64,000 nucleotides of DNA from JAXGQD01 sp040766665 (GTDB lineage: Bacteria > Bacillota > Clostridia > Saccharofermentanales > Fastidiosipilaceae): the NCBI GenBank assembly GCA_040766665.1, contig JAXGQD010000004.1:186001-250000 (forward strand). Direction: 5' to 3'. Shown here in pieces: positions 63,273 to 64,000 of this stretch (within the stretch, counting starts at the first letter, position 1; every line of letters starts with the position of its first letter). The notes below the pieces were generated by a model. That model was not told where the DNA came from. It did not search any database and saw only the letters and a program-made list of their open reading frames with translations. The translations under genes were made by a program, and so were the position numbers.

Positions 63273-64000
63273 TTATCGAATACTTGTATCCCGAGCTGGC
63301 CAATCTTTATGGTGAATCCGGTCATCGCCGCTTCCTACAAAAACTTTTCCCGACTGCTGAGCACATCGATACGGCTTTATCCGACATACCTGCTTTCAGC
63401 GAGCGTGCAGTGGATTTCATCTTTATGGGGGCGCTGAGTGAAAGTGCGCAGGAGAAAGCAATCACTGCCCTAAGTCCTCATCGCGAGGCTTTGTTAGCTA
63501 GTTTTGAGCGGGGTTGTCATGCGCTTTTCAGCGGCAACGCGGCAGAAGTCTTGGGCATCTACATCGATACTGGAACGGGCGAGCGCTTGCCCGCACTGGG
63601 ACTTTTTCCCTTTCATGCGGTGCGGCAGATGGAGCAGCGTTTGAATTGCTTTTATCTCGGCAAAACCAACGCCCAATACACAGCCGAACTCGAAAAAAGG
63701 CAGCTGTCTACGGCTATCGTCGGCTTCAAGACGCAGTTTTCGCAGTGTTATTTGGATGAAGGGCAGGAAGGGGCTTACTTTTGCCAAACTGAAAAAGGTT
63801 TTGGGCTGAATCAGCAGGATCCGGGTGAAGGTTACGTCTATAAAAATGTGTTGTGCACCTATCTTATCGGACCGCTGCTGATCCTCAATCCTGATTTCTG
63901 TAAATTGTTTCTGGATGATTTTTTAGGACCTGAAGCAGAACTGCCGTTTGAGGCGAGCCTGCAAGCGGCTTATCGGGCAAGACTTGAAGATTTTCGAAAA
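63269..64000 (+). CDS. gatD: GatD-like glutamine amidotransferase subunit, partial
   Basis: Open to the window end (244 codons). It starts with TTG at 63269 behind AAGGAGG, overlapping murT by 4 bases. The N terminus IIEYLYPELANLYGESGHRR matches the GatD start, and later TGERLPALGLFPF resembles the conserved middle. GatD supplies ammonia from glutamine to MurT. At the place where GatD has its nucleophile in CGGYQLLG, this protein reads FSGNAAEVLG, so the catalytic Cys appears to be Ser; the GGGQD-type loop is also replaced (FIFMGALSESAQ). Gene context supports the pairing with MurT, but glutaminase activity is doubtful. Confidence 0.75.
   Translation, partial: MIIEYLYPELANLYGESGHRRFLQKLFPTAEHIDTALSDIPAFSERAVDFIFMGALSESAQEKAITALSPHREALLASFERGCHALFSGNAAEVLGIYIDTGTGERLPALGLFPFHAVRQMEQRLNCFYLGKTNAQYTAELEKRQLSTAIVGFKTQFSQCYLDEGQEGAYFCQTEKGFGLNQQDPGEGYVYKNVLCTYLIGPLLILNPDFCKLFLDDFLGPEAELPFEASLQAAYRARLEDFRK

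Noticed and set aside
1..64000. Frequent TTTTGCC on coding strands
   Set aside because: Most cases are the Phe-Ala codon pair TTT-GCC with preferred codons, so I do not call it a Chi- or KOPS-like motif without a count.

Overview
The window reads as a chromosomal segment of a low-to-mid GC Gram-positive anaerobe of the Bacillota, most likely class Clostridia. The signs are a complete Rnf ferredoxin:NAD+ oxidoreductase operon, MurT/GatD, MutS2, DnaE, DUF951, DUF1385 and DUF4364 proteins, a Spo0A-C-like regulator, strong Shine-Dalgarno sites, and several GTG/TTG starts. A narrower placement would be guesswork. No rRNA, CRISPR array or prophage is visible; there is one tRNA (Thr, TGT).

Layout. 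0-22.5 kb is mostly housekeeping on the + strand: start of a Na/Pi cotransporter (-), phospho-sugar mutase, dnaE, pfkA, pgsA, mutS2, nagB, valS, fba, then a metallophosphoesterase and nagA (-), a PC4-like protein, ligA, a small membrane protein, a HAD phosphatase, a Spo0A-C-like protein and hup. 22.5-33.4 kb holds tRNA-Thr, a TraX-like protein, rho, an FMN reductase, rpmE and a translation-linked operon (DUF1385, prmC, DUF951, prfA, a Sua5-YwlE fusion, udk). 33.4-45 kb begins with dispersed repeats and an ISLre2 element. The conserved rpsF-ssb-rpsR / rplI-dnaB cluster follows, split by a 6.5-kb surface-polymer module: an LTA-synthase-like sulfatase, a YidC-CDP-glycerol glycerophosphotransferase fusion, and divergent LicC- and LicA-like phosphocholine genes. 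45-52.6 kb carries tilS, hpt, ftsH, DUF4364, ilvC, ilvN, mscL and a small P-loop protein. 52.8-54.3 kb is a decayed IS3 element; 54.4-59.6 kb is rnfCDGEAB (-); 59.8-61.7 kb is an IS110/IS1111-type element inside a dispersed repeat; the window ends in murT-gatD.

The most interesting system is the IS110/IS1111-type element. It lies exactly between two CT dinucleotides in a dispersed repeat whose uninterrupted copy survives at 15.28 kb. The non-coding segment downstream of its transposase can fold into a roughly 189-nt RNA closed by a perfect 13-bp stem. Its internal loop carries two stretches matching the two sides of the insertion target on opposite DNA strands, as expected of a bridge/seek RNA. 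The second is the surface-polymer module with its YidC-transferase fusion.

Caution on sequence quality: rho, dnaB and rnfB, which should be intact, carry 1-2 nt indels, several of them in short C runs. The rnfD-rnfG fusion can be explained by one missing A. Frameshifts in the transposases may therefore be partly technical.
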